Assembly (NCBI RefSeq): GCF_900128475.1
Contig: NZ_LT635838.1
Coordinates: 248,281-312,280, forward strand
Source of the DNA: Mediterranea massiliensis
GTDB taxonomy: Bacteria; Bacteroidota; Bacteroidia; Bacteroidales; Bacteroidaceae
DNA length: 64,000 nucleotides
Reading direction: 5' to 3'
Part shown: positions 42,842-50,536 of the stretch, piece after piece
How positions within the stretch are numbered: the first letter of the stretch is position 1
Layout: each line of letters starts with the position of its first letter
Notes under the pieces: generated by a model
Told to the model about the DNA's origin: nothing
The model's database searches: none
Seen by the model: only the letters and a program-made list of their open reading frames with translations
Translations under genes and position numbers: made by a program

Positions 42842-44353
42842 TTATTCACCGATGACTTCCAGGTTGTCAACTATCAAAGTACTGTTGGCTGCACCATTAA
42901 AGTTGGCTCCATCTTTGCTCGAAGAACAGATGACAGCTAGTTTATAAGTTTTCTCGGCATCATAAGTGACGCCGTCTTTCCACGTAAAGTTCAAATCAAA
43001 CTCAGTCCAGTCACTCTTGGCAGTGCCGTCTTCCAGTCTGGCTCTTGCCACGATACGTTCGTCATCGCTGTCGATATTGCTTCCGTCCAATGTTTCATCC
43101 TCCGAAGTTATGGTATAGAGCACTGCCTGAACAGCACATTCATCTACCTCGTCCGTTTCCGTAGCCACTCCGTCAACGGTTCTGATGAAAGGTGTTCCGG
43201 GAGTATATTTGTATACACCTTTGAATTTTAAAGGCTTCTTGTCATAAACGACACCGAAATGAGTCATTTTAAGAGCGCCGCCAGGCTGTAAAGCTGCCAA
43301 CGGATTGTACTCAAAAGAACCCGTGAACACAGAACCTGCTGTAATATAGGCCTTGGCCAAGGCAGCCAAAGTGTTGCGTGCGTCACGTGTCACCAATTTT
43401 GCCGCTTTCCCTTCATATCCCTCTTCTTCTATGACAACCGGATAGCCAACAACAGGATTGGCCTTATAATTCAACAGTTGCGCACCTTCATTGGGAGTAG
43501 CCAAAACGTTCAGAGGCAGTGGCAAGCTATAGGGTTCGTAATCGGCACCCAAATCTACCGTTTCCCATTCGTTAAATGTAAATGACACCACATTTTGTAA
43601 TCCCGAGACCGAGGCCTTGTAGACTTTCGTCGTCCCATAATCCTCGGACACTACAGTGTAAGTAACGACCTTCCCGTTGGAAAAGTCTTGGGCTGCCCCC
43701 GAAGCTGGAGTTACCGTAGCACCCTCAGACACCACAATCACAGGGACGAGCTTCGTAATGTCGGCGCCTTCGGCTACCTTGAACGTAATGGTATTGTCGG
43801 CATTGATGACCGGTTGTTCAGTCACCCCCTCGTTGTCAAAAGTAAACGATGTAATGTCGGCTCCCGTAGCTTCCGTTCCGCTCAGTTTGGTACCCTGGTA
43901 CGTGACTTTGACATTCTGCTCCATCGTACCCAACGTAGCCTTGATAGCCAGATTCAGAGACAGCTTGCCACCGGCAACGCCCCCCCGGGCATCGACCGCA
44001 GCATCCAGACCGGCAGCATCGACCTTCACCGTAGTAGTGCCCGTAAACGTATAAGTACCGCTGTTCTCAGACAGAGGGCAATTCAAGAGATCAACATCTC
44101 CCACAGGGATACCCATAAAAGAAAAGTCCTTAATATACAGATTGATGGCCGTAGCGCCGGCTTTTTCAACAGTAATCTTCTGATACGAGGAACCCAAATC
44201 CGTTCCGTCTACATTTATTCCCAGCTCACCCTTGTAGCCGCCGGCGATTTCTGTATCAATCACCTGCGTATAGTCCGGATCGTCGTCACTACAAGCCGTA
44301 AAAATTCCCATTGAACAAATCAATGCAAACAAATAAAGCAAACTCTTTTTCAT
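42842..44353 (-). CDS. PCMD domain-containing lipoprotein with N-terminal calycin-like domain
   Basis: 503 residues, function unknown. Lipobox ends at C21 (GIFTAC) followed by SDDD, a sequence that fits the Bacteroidales surface-export signal rich in acidic residues after cysteine. Residues about 36-165 look like a lipocalin/calycin-like beta-barrel domain (GGYKGELGINVDGT...), then an Ig-like DUF5018-type segment (about 165-250, TSFTFDNEG, SEDYGTTKVYKASV), then the PCMD domain to the end. That last part is paralogous to the protein at 40438-41601. Monocistronic, with its own terminator. Confidence 0.86.
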   Translation of the reverse strand: MKKSLLYLFALICSMGIFTACSDDDPDYTQVIDTEIAGGYKGELGINVDGTDLGSSYQKITVEKAGATAINLYIKDFSFMGIPVGDVDLLNCPLSENSGTYTFTGTTTVKVDAAGLDAAVDARGGVAGGKLSLNLAIKATLGTMEQNVKVTYQGTKLSGTEATGADITSFTFDNEGVTEQPVINADNTITFKVAEGADITKLVPVIVVSEGATVTPASGAAQDFSNGKVVTYTVVSEDYGTTKVYKASVSGLQNVVSFTFNEWETVDLGADYEPYSLPLPLNVLATPNEGAQLLNYKANPVVGYPVVIEEEGYEGKAAKLVTRDARNTLAALAKAYITAGSVFTGSFEYNPLAALQPGGALKMTHFGVVYDKKPLKFKGVYKYTPGTPFIRTVDGVATETDEVDECAVQAVLYTITSEDETLDGSNIDSDDERIVARARLEDGTAKSDWTEFDLNFTWKDGVTYDAEKTYKLAVICSSSKDGANFNGAANSTLIVDNLEVIGE

Positions 44354-44412
44354 TTTTGGTTTAGTTAATAATTAGACTTAAATTGATAATATTCTATTTT
44401 TCATTTCGACTG

Positions 44413-44444
44413 CAAAGAAACAGGTTTTAAATGAGCTATACAAG
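44413..44444 (-). promoter_or_regulatory. Probable promoter of the second PCMD lipoprotein gene
   Basis: Minus strand CTTG, 20-nt spacer, TTTCTTTG: one mismatch in each element. The gap 44354-44656 otherwise holds only the aroC promoter. Confidence 0.4.
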
Positions 44445-44549
44445 TCCTTTTTACGTCAATAGGTGTTCTGTTTTTAATATTTTCAATTCAGCTATAACGA
44501 AACAGAGATTCCTAAAAATGACAGGTGAACAGAGATTTTAATACCAAAA

Positions 44550-44581
44550 TTTGCGATATTCAAAACAAATGCTTACTTTTA
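44550..44581 (+). promoter_or_regulatory. Probable promoter of aroC
   Basis: TTTG (44550-44553), 20-nt spacer, TACTTTTA (44574-44581), one mismatch to TAnnTTTG; 75 nt before the start codon. Confidence 0.45.
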
Positions 44582-44656
44582 TACAACTGAAACATACCGT
44601 TTCAGACAGCGTTAAAGCACAGAAAACTTAGATACAACCCTTTAAAGCATCTGATT

Positions 44657-45733
44657 ATGTTCAACTCATTCGGAAACATCCTGCGCCTGACCAGCTTCGG
44701 TGAGTCGCACGGCAAAGGCATCGGCGGTGTTGTCGACGGATTTCCAGCAGGCATCACCATCGACATGGATTTTATACAGAAAGAACTGGACCGCCGCCGG
44801 CCGGGACAATCGGCCCTTACCACTCCCCGCAAAGAGGCAGACAAGGTAGAATTCCTGTCCGGCATCTTCGAAGGCAAGTCAACAGGCTGCCCCATCGGTT
44901 TCATCGTATGGAACGAGAACCAACACTCGAGCGACTACGACAACATGAAGAACGTCTACCGACCTTCACACGCCGACTATACGTATAAGACCAAATATGG
45001 CATCCGAGACTACCGGGGAGGCGGACGTGCATCGGCACGCGAGACCATCTCGCGCGTAGTGGCCGGCGCACTGGCCAAGCTGGCCCTGCGACAACTGGGC
45101 ATACGCATCACGGCCTACACCTCGCAAGTGGGCCCCATCCGACTGGAAGAAAACTATACGGCCTACGACCTGGACCTGATAGAAACCAATCCCGTACGCT
45201 GTCCCGATCCCGAAAAAGCGAAAGAGATGGAGAAACTCATCACTGAGGTGAAAGCCGAAGGCGACACGATAGGCGGCGTCATCACTTGTGTCATCACCGG
45301 CTGTCCCGTCGGACTGGGACAACCGGTCTTCGGCAAGCTGCAGGCAGCACTGGCCTCCGGCATGCTGAGCATCAACGCCGCCAAGGCCTTCGAGTACGGC
45401 GACGGCTTCAAAGGACTGAAAATGAAGGGGTCGGAACAGAACGACGTGTTCTACAACAACGCCGGACGTATCACTACCCATACCAACCACTCGGGAGGTA
45501 TACAGGGAGGCATCAGCAACGGACAGGACATCTACTTCCGCGTAGCCTTCAAGCCCGTAGCTACCGTACTGATGGAACAGCATACGGTGAACATCGACGG
45601 AGTGGACACCACGCTGAAAGCCCGCGGACGTCATGACCCGTGTGTGCTGCCGCGTGCCGTACCCATCGTCGAAGCCATGGCGGCACTGACCATCCTGGAC
45701 TTCTACCTGATAGACAGAACGACACAACTGTAA
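44657..45733 (+). CDS. aroC: Chorismate synthase
   Basis: Last step of the shikimate pathway: converts 5-enolpyruvylshikimate 3-phosphate to chorismate with reduced FMN. 358 residues, the normal length. Family signatures are [14 protein letters not shown] at 15-28, [26 protein letters not shown] and [18 protein letters not shown] near the C-terminus. It appears to be a single-gene unit. The following gap (45734-45958) contains an inverted CACAGATT-type repeat and no terminator of classical form. Confidence 0.97.
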   Translation: MFNSFGNILRLTSFGESHGKGIGGVVDGFPAGITIDMDFIQKELDRRRPGQSALTTPRKEADKVEFLSGIFEGKSTGCPIGFIVWNENQHSSDYDNMKNVYRPSHADYTYKTKYGIRDYRGGGRASARETISRVVAGALAKLALRQLGIRITAYTSQVGPIRLEENYTAYDLDLIETNPVRCPDPEKAKEMEKLITEVKAEGDTIGGVITCVITGCPVGLGQPVFGKLQAALASGMLSINAAKAFEYGDGFKGLKMKGSEQNDVFYNNAGRITTHTNHSGGIQGGISNGQDIYFRVAFKPVATVLMEQHTVNIDGVDTTLKARGRHDPCVLPRAVPIVEAMAALTILDFYLIDRTTQL

Positions 45734-45756
45734 GTAAGAAAACGTGTTAAAACAAA

Positions 45757-45845
45757 CTTTCACCACAGATTACCCGGATTTCCACAGATTATCTGAACTG
45801 AGCGTCTAAGATATTTGTGCCAGCCTGTGCAATGTGTAGTGAAAG
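45757..45845. repeat. Degenerate CACAGATT inverted repeat
   Basis: The 33-nt segment 45762-45794 matches the repeat at 49661-49693 (reverse complement) at about 29 of 33 positions. An imperfect inverted partner of its start (CTTTCACCACAGATTACC) is at 45828-45845. Together they would form a large, partly decayed hairpin between aroC and the dipeptidase gene. Confidence 0.6.
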
Positions 45846-45958
45846 ATAAAGCACTTTCTGAAAAGAGACAGTGTACACCTTATTAATATAATGTATAACT
45901 CTTAACTTTCCACCACCCCTGCCTGCTATGCAAGGCCGGAGGGAGAAACTATCCGAAT

Positions 45959-47311
45959 ATGATCAAGACCTACATCTCCGAAAACGAACCCCGCATGCTG
46001 GACGAACTGTTCAGCCTCATCCGCATTCCCAGTATCAGCGCCCAGCCCGAGCACCACGACGACATGCTGGCTTGTGCCGAACGCTGGCGTCAACTGCTGC
46101 TCGAAGCCGGTGCCGACGAGGCCATGGTAATGCCCTCGCAGGGCAATCCGATGCTGTTTGCCCAGAAGACGGTAAATCCAGAGGCGAAGACCGTCCTCAT
46201 CTATGCCCACTACGACGTGATGCCCGCCGAACCGCTGGAACTGTGGAAGAGCGCCCCCTTCGAACCCGAAGTGCGCGACGGACGCATTTGGGCCCGCGGT
46301 GCCGATGATGACAAAGGGCAGTCGTTCATCCAGGTGAAAGCATTCGAATACCTCGTCCGGAACAACCTGCTGACACACAACGTGAAGTTCATCTTCGAAG
46401 GCGAGGAGGAAATCGGTTCACCCAGTCTGGAGGCTTTCTGCCAGGACCATCGGGATCTGCTCAAGGCCGACGTCATCCTTGTGTCGGACACCAGCATGCT
46501 GGGAGCCGATCTGCCCTCGCTGACCACCGGCCTGCGCGGACTGGCCTACTGGGAAATTGAAGTGACGGGGCCCAACCGAGACCTTCACTCGGGTCACTTC
46601 GGCGGAGCGGTGGCCAACCCCATCAACGTGCTGTGCCAAATGCTGGCCCGCGTGGTGGATGCCGACGGCCGCATCACCGTTCCCGGCTTCTACGACGATG
46701 TGGAGGAAGTGCCGCAGGCCGAACGCGACATGATAGCCCACATCCCCTTCGACGAAGAAAAGTATAAAGCCGCCATCGGAGTGAAGGAACTGTTTGGCGA
46801 GAAAGGTTACAGCACATTGGAACGCAACAGCTGCCGCCCGTCGTTCGACATCTGCGGCATTTGGGGAGGCTATACGGGCGAAGGTTCGAAGACGGTGCTG
46901 CCGTCGAAAGCCCACGCCAAAGTGTCGTGCCGCCTCGTCCCGCACCAGGACCACCACAAGATTTCACAGCTGTTTGCCGACTATATCCGGAGCATTGCCC
47001 CCGCTACAGTACAGGTAAAGGTGACGCCCATGCACGGCGGGCAAGGCTACGTCTGCCCCATCACCCTCCCCGCCTATCAGGCTGCCGAGAAGGGATTTGA
47101 GAAAGCGTTCGGACGGAAGCCGCTGGCCGTACGCCGCGGCGGAAGCATCCCCATCATCTCGACCTTCGAGCAGGTACTGGGCATCAAGACGGTGCTGATG
47201 GGATTCGGACTGGAAAGCAACGCCATCCACTCGCCCAACGAGAACATACCGCTCGACATCCTGCGCAAAGGCATCGAAGCGGTGGTAGAATTCCACTTGA
47301 ATTACGACTAA
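45959..47311 (+). CDS. M20 family metallodipeptidase
   Basis: Zinc-dependent peptidase acting on dipeptides, probably cytosolic (no signal peptide). 450 residues, the usual length of the CNDP/PepV-like group. Metal-binding residues are H84 and D86 in IYAHYDVMPAEP, D117 in GADDDKGQ, E149-E151 in FEGEEEIGS, and a final histidine in NAIHSPNEN. A dimerisation lid domain lies between (about 205-370, with DLHSGHFGG). It ends 9 nt from the convergent topB gene without a visible terminator. Confidence 0.93.
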   Translation: MIKTYISENEPRMLDELFSLIRIPSISAQPEHHDDMLACAERWRQLLLEAGADEAMVMPSQGNPMLFAQKTVNPEAKTVLIYAHYDVMPAEPLELWKSAPFEPEVRDGRIWARGADDDKGQSFIQVKAFEYLVRNNLLTHNVKFIFEGEEEIGSPSLEAFCQDHRDLLKADVILVSDTSMLGADLPSLTTGLRGLAYWEIEVTGPNRDLHSGHFGGAVANPINVLCQMLARVVDADGRITVPGFYDDVEEVPQAERDMIAHIPFDEEKYKAAIGVKELFGEKGYSTLERNSCRPSFDICGIWGGYTGEGSKTVLPSKAHAKVSCRLVPHQDHHKISQLFADYIRSIAPATVQVKVTPMHGGQGYVCPITLPAYQAAEKGFEKAFGRKPLAVRRGGSIPIISTFEQVLGIKTVLMGFGLESNAIHSPNENIPLDILRKGIEAVVEFHLNYD

Positions 47312-47320
47312 ACAGACAGA

Positions 47321-49498
47321 TCAAGCATCGAACGGCTTACGGAAAGTACAACCATTGCGCCACTCGGAGCAACCGTAAGCCGTTTTTCCTTTGATAATGG
47401 TACCCTTGCCGCACAAGGGACACGGACGCCCCACCCATTCATCGGACTGCACGGTAGGAGCTGGAGCTGTTCCTGCATCGGCAGCCTCGGCCTTCTTCTT
47501 GCGGGGAGAACGTTTGCGGGGTTCCTTCTTCGGCTGGTCGGCAGAAGAAGAGGTGCTACGTGCTGCCTTGCCCGCTACGGGCGGTGTCTGTACCGTGATG
47601 TGACGGTTGCTGTTGTCCGACAAGACACTGGTCACAATCTCAGCCACCATCTGCTTCAGTTCTTCCAAGAACTGGGCGGCGTTGTAGGTGCGCCGTTCTA
47701 TCTCGCGCAGCTTCTTTTCCCAGATGCCCGTCAGCTCGGCACTCTTCAACAGTTCCTCGTGAATGGTTTGAATCAGCTCCACCCCGGTGGGAGTAGCTAT
47801 CAGATTTTTCTTCTCCTTGCGGATATAGTTACGCTTGAACAAAGTCTCGATAATGGCGGCACGGGTAGAAGGACGGCCGATGCCGTTTTCCTTCAGGGCA
47901 TCACGCAGTTCGTCATTGTCAACCAGCTTACCGGCAGTTTCCATAGCACGGAGCAGGGTAGCTTCGGTGTAGGGGCGCGGAGGTTGCGTCCATTTCTCCA
48001 CCAACTCGGGCACGTGGGGACCGCTCTCCCCTTTGACAAAGGCAGGCAGCACCCGGTCTTCATCTCCATTCTCCTTATTCGCCTCGTCAGTACCTCCTTC
48101 CTGCGCGGAAGCATTGGCCGTGAACACCACCCGCCAGCCCGGATCGAGTATCTGCCGGCCGGATGTCTTGAACTCCACTCCGTCCGCCTCGCCCAGGACA
48201 GTCGTGGTCGAGAAACGGCAGTCGGGATAGAACACGGCGATGAAGCGGCGGGCTATAAGGTCGAACACCCGTCGTTCTACATCGGTGAGGTTGACCGGGG
48301 GCTGGCCGGTTGGAATGATGGCGTGATGGTCCGTGACCTTCGAATTGTCGAACACTTTCTTCGACTTCGTCAGGGTAGTTCCCTCCAGCGGTGCGGTCCA
48401 GGTTTCATACCCCCGCAACCCCTTCAGGGTGGAAGGGCATTTGGGATAGATGTCATCGCTCAGGAAGGTAGTATCTACACGAGGATAAGTAGTAACCTTC
48501 TTCTCGTAGAGCGACTGGATAGTCTTCAGCGTGTCGTCGGCCGAGTAGGCAAACTTCTTGTTGCACTCCACCTGCAGGGAGGTCAAGTCAAACAGACGGA
48601 GCGGGGCTTCACGCCCCTCCTTCTTCGACACGGAGGTGACGGTGAACGGCGCGTCCTTGATGCGTGCTAGCAGCTCCTCGCCCCGCGCACGGTCAGTTAT
48701 GGGGTCGATACCGCGGTTCTCTTCCTCCTTCTTGGGCTTCTTGCCGGCGGCCAGGGCTTCTTTCTGCTTCTCGGCTTCCAGTGCCAGCTCTTCGTCGCTC
48801 TTGCGGATGAGAGCCGAGAAAGAAGTGTCGCGGTAGACGGTATTGAGCACCCAGTACTGCTTGGGTACGAAATTCTGTATCTCCAGCTGGCGGTTCACGA
48901 TGAGGGCCAACGTAGGTGTCTGTACCCGTCCGATGGAAAGTACCTGGCGGTTCTGCCCGTATTTCATGGTGTACAGGCGCGTGGCATTCATGCCCAGCAG
49001 CCAGTCGCCGATGGCACGGCTCAAGCCCGCTTCGTACAAAGGCTGGAAGTCGGCGGCATCCCGCAGGTTGGAGAATCCTTCGCGGATGGCTTCCTCGGTC
49101 AGTGAAGAAATCCACAGGCGCTTCACGGGGCACTTCGCTCCCGCCTTCTGCATCACCCACCGCTGGATGAGTTCTCCCTCCTGGCCGGCATCACCGCAGT
49201 TGATGATCATGTCGGCTTTCTGCATCAGTCCTTCGATGACGTGGAACTGACGCTCATAGGTAGGATTGCTGATGAGCTTGATGCCGAAACGGGGCGGTAT
49301 CATGGGCAGGCTGCCCAGACTCCACGCCTTCCAGCTCGGGGTATATTCATGCGGTTCCTTCAGGGTACAGAGGTGGCCGAACGTCCACGTCACCTGATAC
49401 CCGTTCCCTTCGATATATCCGTCTTTCTTCTCCTTCGCTCCCAGCACATCGGCAATGTCGCGTGCCACCGAAGGCTTTTCGGCAATACAAACTATCAT
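47321..49498 (-). CDS. topB: DNA topoisomerase III
   Basis: Type IA topoisomerase: relaxes and decatenates DNA through a 5'-phosphotyrosine. 725 residues. Toprim domain at the N-terminus (MIVCIAEKPSVARDIADVLG, then NCGDAGQEGE), the SIGRVQTPTLALIV segment, catalytic Y338 in TTYPRVDT, and FKRNYIRKEKKNLIATPTG later. The C-terminus has a lysine/alanine-rich linker followed by one zinc ribbon (CPLCGKGTIIKGK...CSEWRNGCTF). Expressed from a promoter at 49520-49550 that is nearly identical over 53 nt to the promoter of the TPR gene at 58.9 kb. Confidence 0.96.
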   Translation of the reverse strand: MIVCIAEKPSVARDIADVLGAKEKKDGYIEGNGYQVTWTFGHLCTLKEPHEYTPSWKAWSLGSLPMIPPRFGIKLISNPTYERQFHVIEGLMQKADMIINCGDAGQEGELIQRWVMQKAGAKCPVKRLWISSLTEEAIREGFSNLRDAADFQPLYEAGLSRAIGDWLLGMNATRLYTMKYGQNRQVLSIGRVQTPTLALIVNRQLEIQNFVPKQYWVLNTVYRDTSFSALIRKSDEELALEAEKQKEALAAGKKPKKEEENRGIDPITDRARGEELLARIKDAPFTVTSVSKKEGREAPLRLFDLTSLQVECNKKFAYSADDTLKTIQSLYEKKVTTYPRVDTTFLSDDIYPKCPSTLKGLRGYETWTAPLEGTTLTKSKKVFDNSKVTDHHAIIPTGQPPVNLTDVERRVFDLIARRFIAVFYPDCRFSTTTVLGEADGVEFKTSGRQILDPGWRVVFTANASAQEGGTDEANKENGDEDRVLPAFVKGESGPHVPELVEKWTQPPRPYTEATLLRAMETAGKLVDNDELRDALKENGIGRPSTRAAIIETLFKRNYIRKEKKNLIATPTGVELIQTIHEELLKSAELTGIWEKKLREIERRTYNAAQFLEELKQMVAEIVTSVLSDNSNRHITVQTPPVAGKAARSTSSSADQPKKEPRKRSPRKKKAEAADAGTAPAPTVQSDEWVGRPCPLCGKGTIIKGKTAYGCSEWRNGCTFRKPFDA

Positions 49499-49518
49499 TT
49501 CCTTCTATTATTTGACAG

Positions 49519-49571
49519 GCAAAGATAGTGCAAACCGAGAGAAACGCAAAGCGAAAACATCGTTTTCAGCT
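49519..49571 (-). promoter_or_regulatory. topB promoter, copy of a 53-nt duplicated segment
   Basis: Minus strand TTTG (49547-49550), 19-nt spacer, TATCTTTG (49520-49527). The whole 49519-49571 segment matches 58862-58914 at 51 of 53 positions, in the same orientation relative to the gene it drives. Confidence 0.88.
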
Positions 49572-49608
49572 TTCGTTTCCAAGATGCAGCCTATCTTGCC
49601 CACAACTC

Positions 49609-49693
49609 ACCACAGATTACACAGATTGGCACAGATTTATTTTTTCTATCCATGCCAGGCAGATAATCTGTGACAATCTGCGTAATCTGTGGT
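49609..49693. repeat. Inverted repeat of tripled CACAGATT boxes
   Basis: Left arm 49609-49640 and right arm 49661-49693 are near-perfect inverse complements (about three mismatches in 30) with a 20-nt loop. Each arm carries three direct CACAGATT-like boxes 10-11 nt apart. It lies between the divergent topB and rhaM genes; a decayed relative is at 45757-45845. Confidence 0.8.
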
Positions 49694-49715
49694 AAAAAAG
49701 CCGGTACACTCCAAG

Positions 49716-49827
49716 GAAGTGCTTCGTCACCCTCTGACGAAGTGCTTTGTTACCTCCTCACGAAGCACTTCATGACACCCTAAGGAAGCACTTCATGAGA
49801 GGGTCAGGAAGCACTTCGTCATTTCCG
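49716..49827. repeat. Tandem dyad array E, period exactly 23 nt (GAAGCACTTCRT motif)
   Basis: Five units starting at 49716, 49739, 49762, 49785 and 49808. The first two carry GAAGTGCTTYGT, the last three GAAGCACTTCRT, so the palindromic half is flipped between blocks. Same motif as array C. It ends about 35 nt before the rhaM -7 box. Confidence 0.9.
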
Positions 49828-49861
49828 CTCTCCCCCAAAGCAGAATCCGTTAAGAAATTCT

Positions 49862-49869
49862 TACCTTTG
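49862..49869 (+). promoter_or_regulatory. -7 box of rhaM promoter (TACCTTTG)
   Basis: TAnnTTTG 32 nt before the start codon at 49902; -33 element not recognisable. Array E begins just upstream. Confidence 0.5.
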
Positions 49870-49901
49870 TGCATCATTCAACATCAAACCGTCAAAACAA
49901 T

Positions 49902-50300
49902 ATGGAAACAATCTCTGAAAAAGAAGCCGGTTATCGCGTAAAGAGCTATGACCAGCCCGTGAAACGCTACTGCCAGACGCTGGACCTGAAAGATAACCCC
50001 GAACTGATTGCCGAATACCGCAAACGCCACAGCGAAGAACAGGCCTGGCCCGAAATCATCCAAGGCATCCGCGAGGTTGGCATCCTCGAAATGGAAATCT
50101 ATATTCTGGGCAACCGCCTGTTCATGATTGTAGAGACGCCGCTCGACTTTGACTGGGATACGGCCATGAAACGCCTGGCCACCCTGCCCCGACAGGAAGA
50201 ATGGGAAGCCTATATGTCCATCTTCCAGCAGGCCGACGCACATGCCTCTTCCGCAGAGAAGTGGCAGCTGATGGACCGCATGTTCCACCTGTACGAATAA
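49902..50300 (+). CDS. rhaM: L-rhamnose mutarotase
   Basis: Interconverts alpha and beta anomers of L-rhamnose (or related sugars such as L-fucose) before isomerisation; cytosolic. 132 residues, slightly longer than the 104-115 of typical RhaM. The ferredoxin-like fold is indicated by RYCQTLDLKDNPELIAEYRK, the HSEEQAWPEI segment with the active-site histidine, and EMEIYILGNRLFMIVE. The start at 49902 is chosen because the -7 box lies at 49862-49869. No other rhamnose genes are near, so it is an isolated gene here; in view of the fucosidases elsewhere in the window, fucose is a possible substrate. Confidence 0.87.
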   Translation: METISEKEAGYRVKSYDQPVKRYCQTLDLKDNPELIAEYRKRHSEEQAWPEIIQGIREVGILEMEIYILGNRLFMIVETPLDFDWDTAMKRLATLPRQEEWEAYMSIFQQADAHASSAEKWQLMDRMFHLYE

Positions 50301-50326
50301 CGCCTGTCTGCAAGATTCCTGAACAA

Positions 50327-50515
50327 AAAAGAGGCTGTCTCAAAATAGAAATTCAAAAGTAATAATCTTACAGATTGAAACTTAGTAATAAAAAGCCTCC
50401 TGCTTTAGCCCTTATTTATTGCAATTATAGGACTAAAAGCAGGAGGTTTTTATGTTGTAGCTTATAAATTGTAAGTAAACTTATCTCTGTTTTTAATTTT
50501 GAGACAGCCTCTTTT
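50327..50515. mobile_element. MITE-like element, 189 bp, perfect 20-bp terminal inverted repeats
   Basis: Ends AAAAGAGGCTGTCTCAAAAT (50327-50346) and its exact inverse complement (50496-50515). The interior has no open frame of note but contains a second hairpin, CCTCCTGCTTT / AAAGCAGGAGG (50397-50407 and 50436-50446), with flanking A and T tracts that would terminate transcription in both directions between the convergent rhaM and mutB genes. GAGGCTGTCTCAAAA is the kind of end I associate with insertion sequences of Bacteroidales; this copy has no transposase and would need one in trans. Confidence 0.78.
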
Positions 50516-50536
50516 CCATTCATTATCGGATGGAGA

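Noticed and set aside
50327..50515. A complete insertion sequence
   Set aside because: There is no transposase frame between the inverted ends; only a non-autonomous element is supported.
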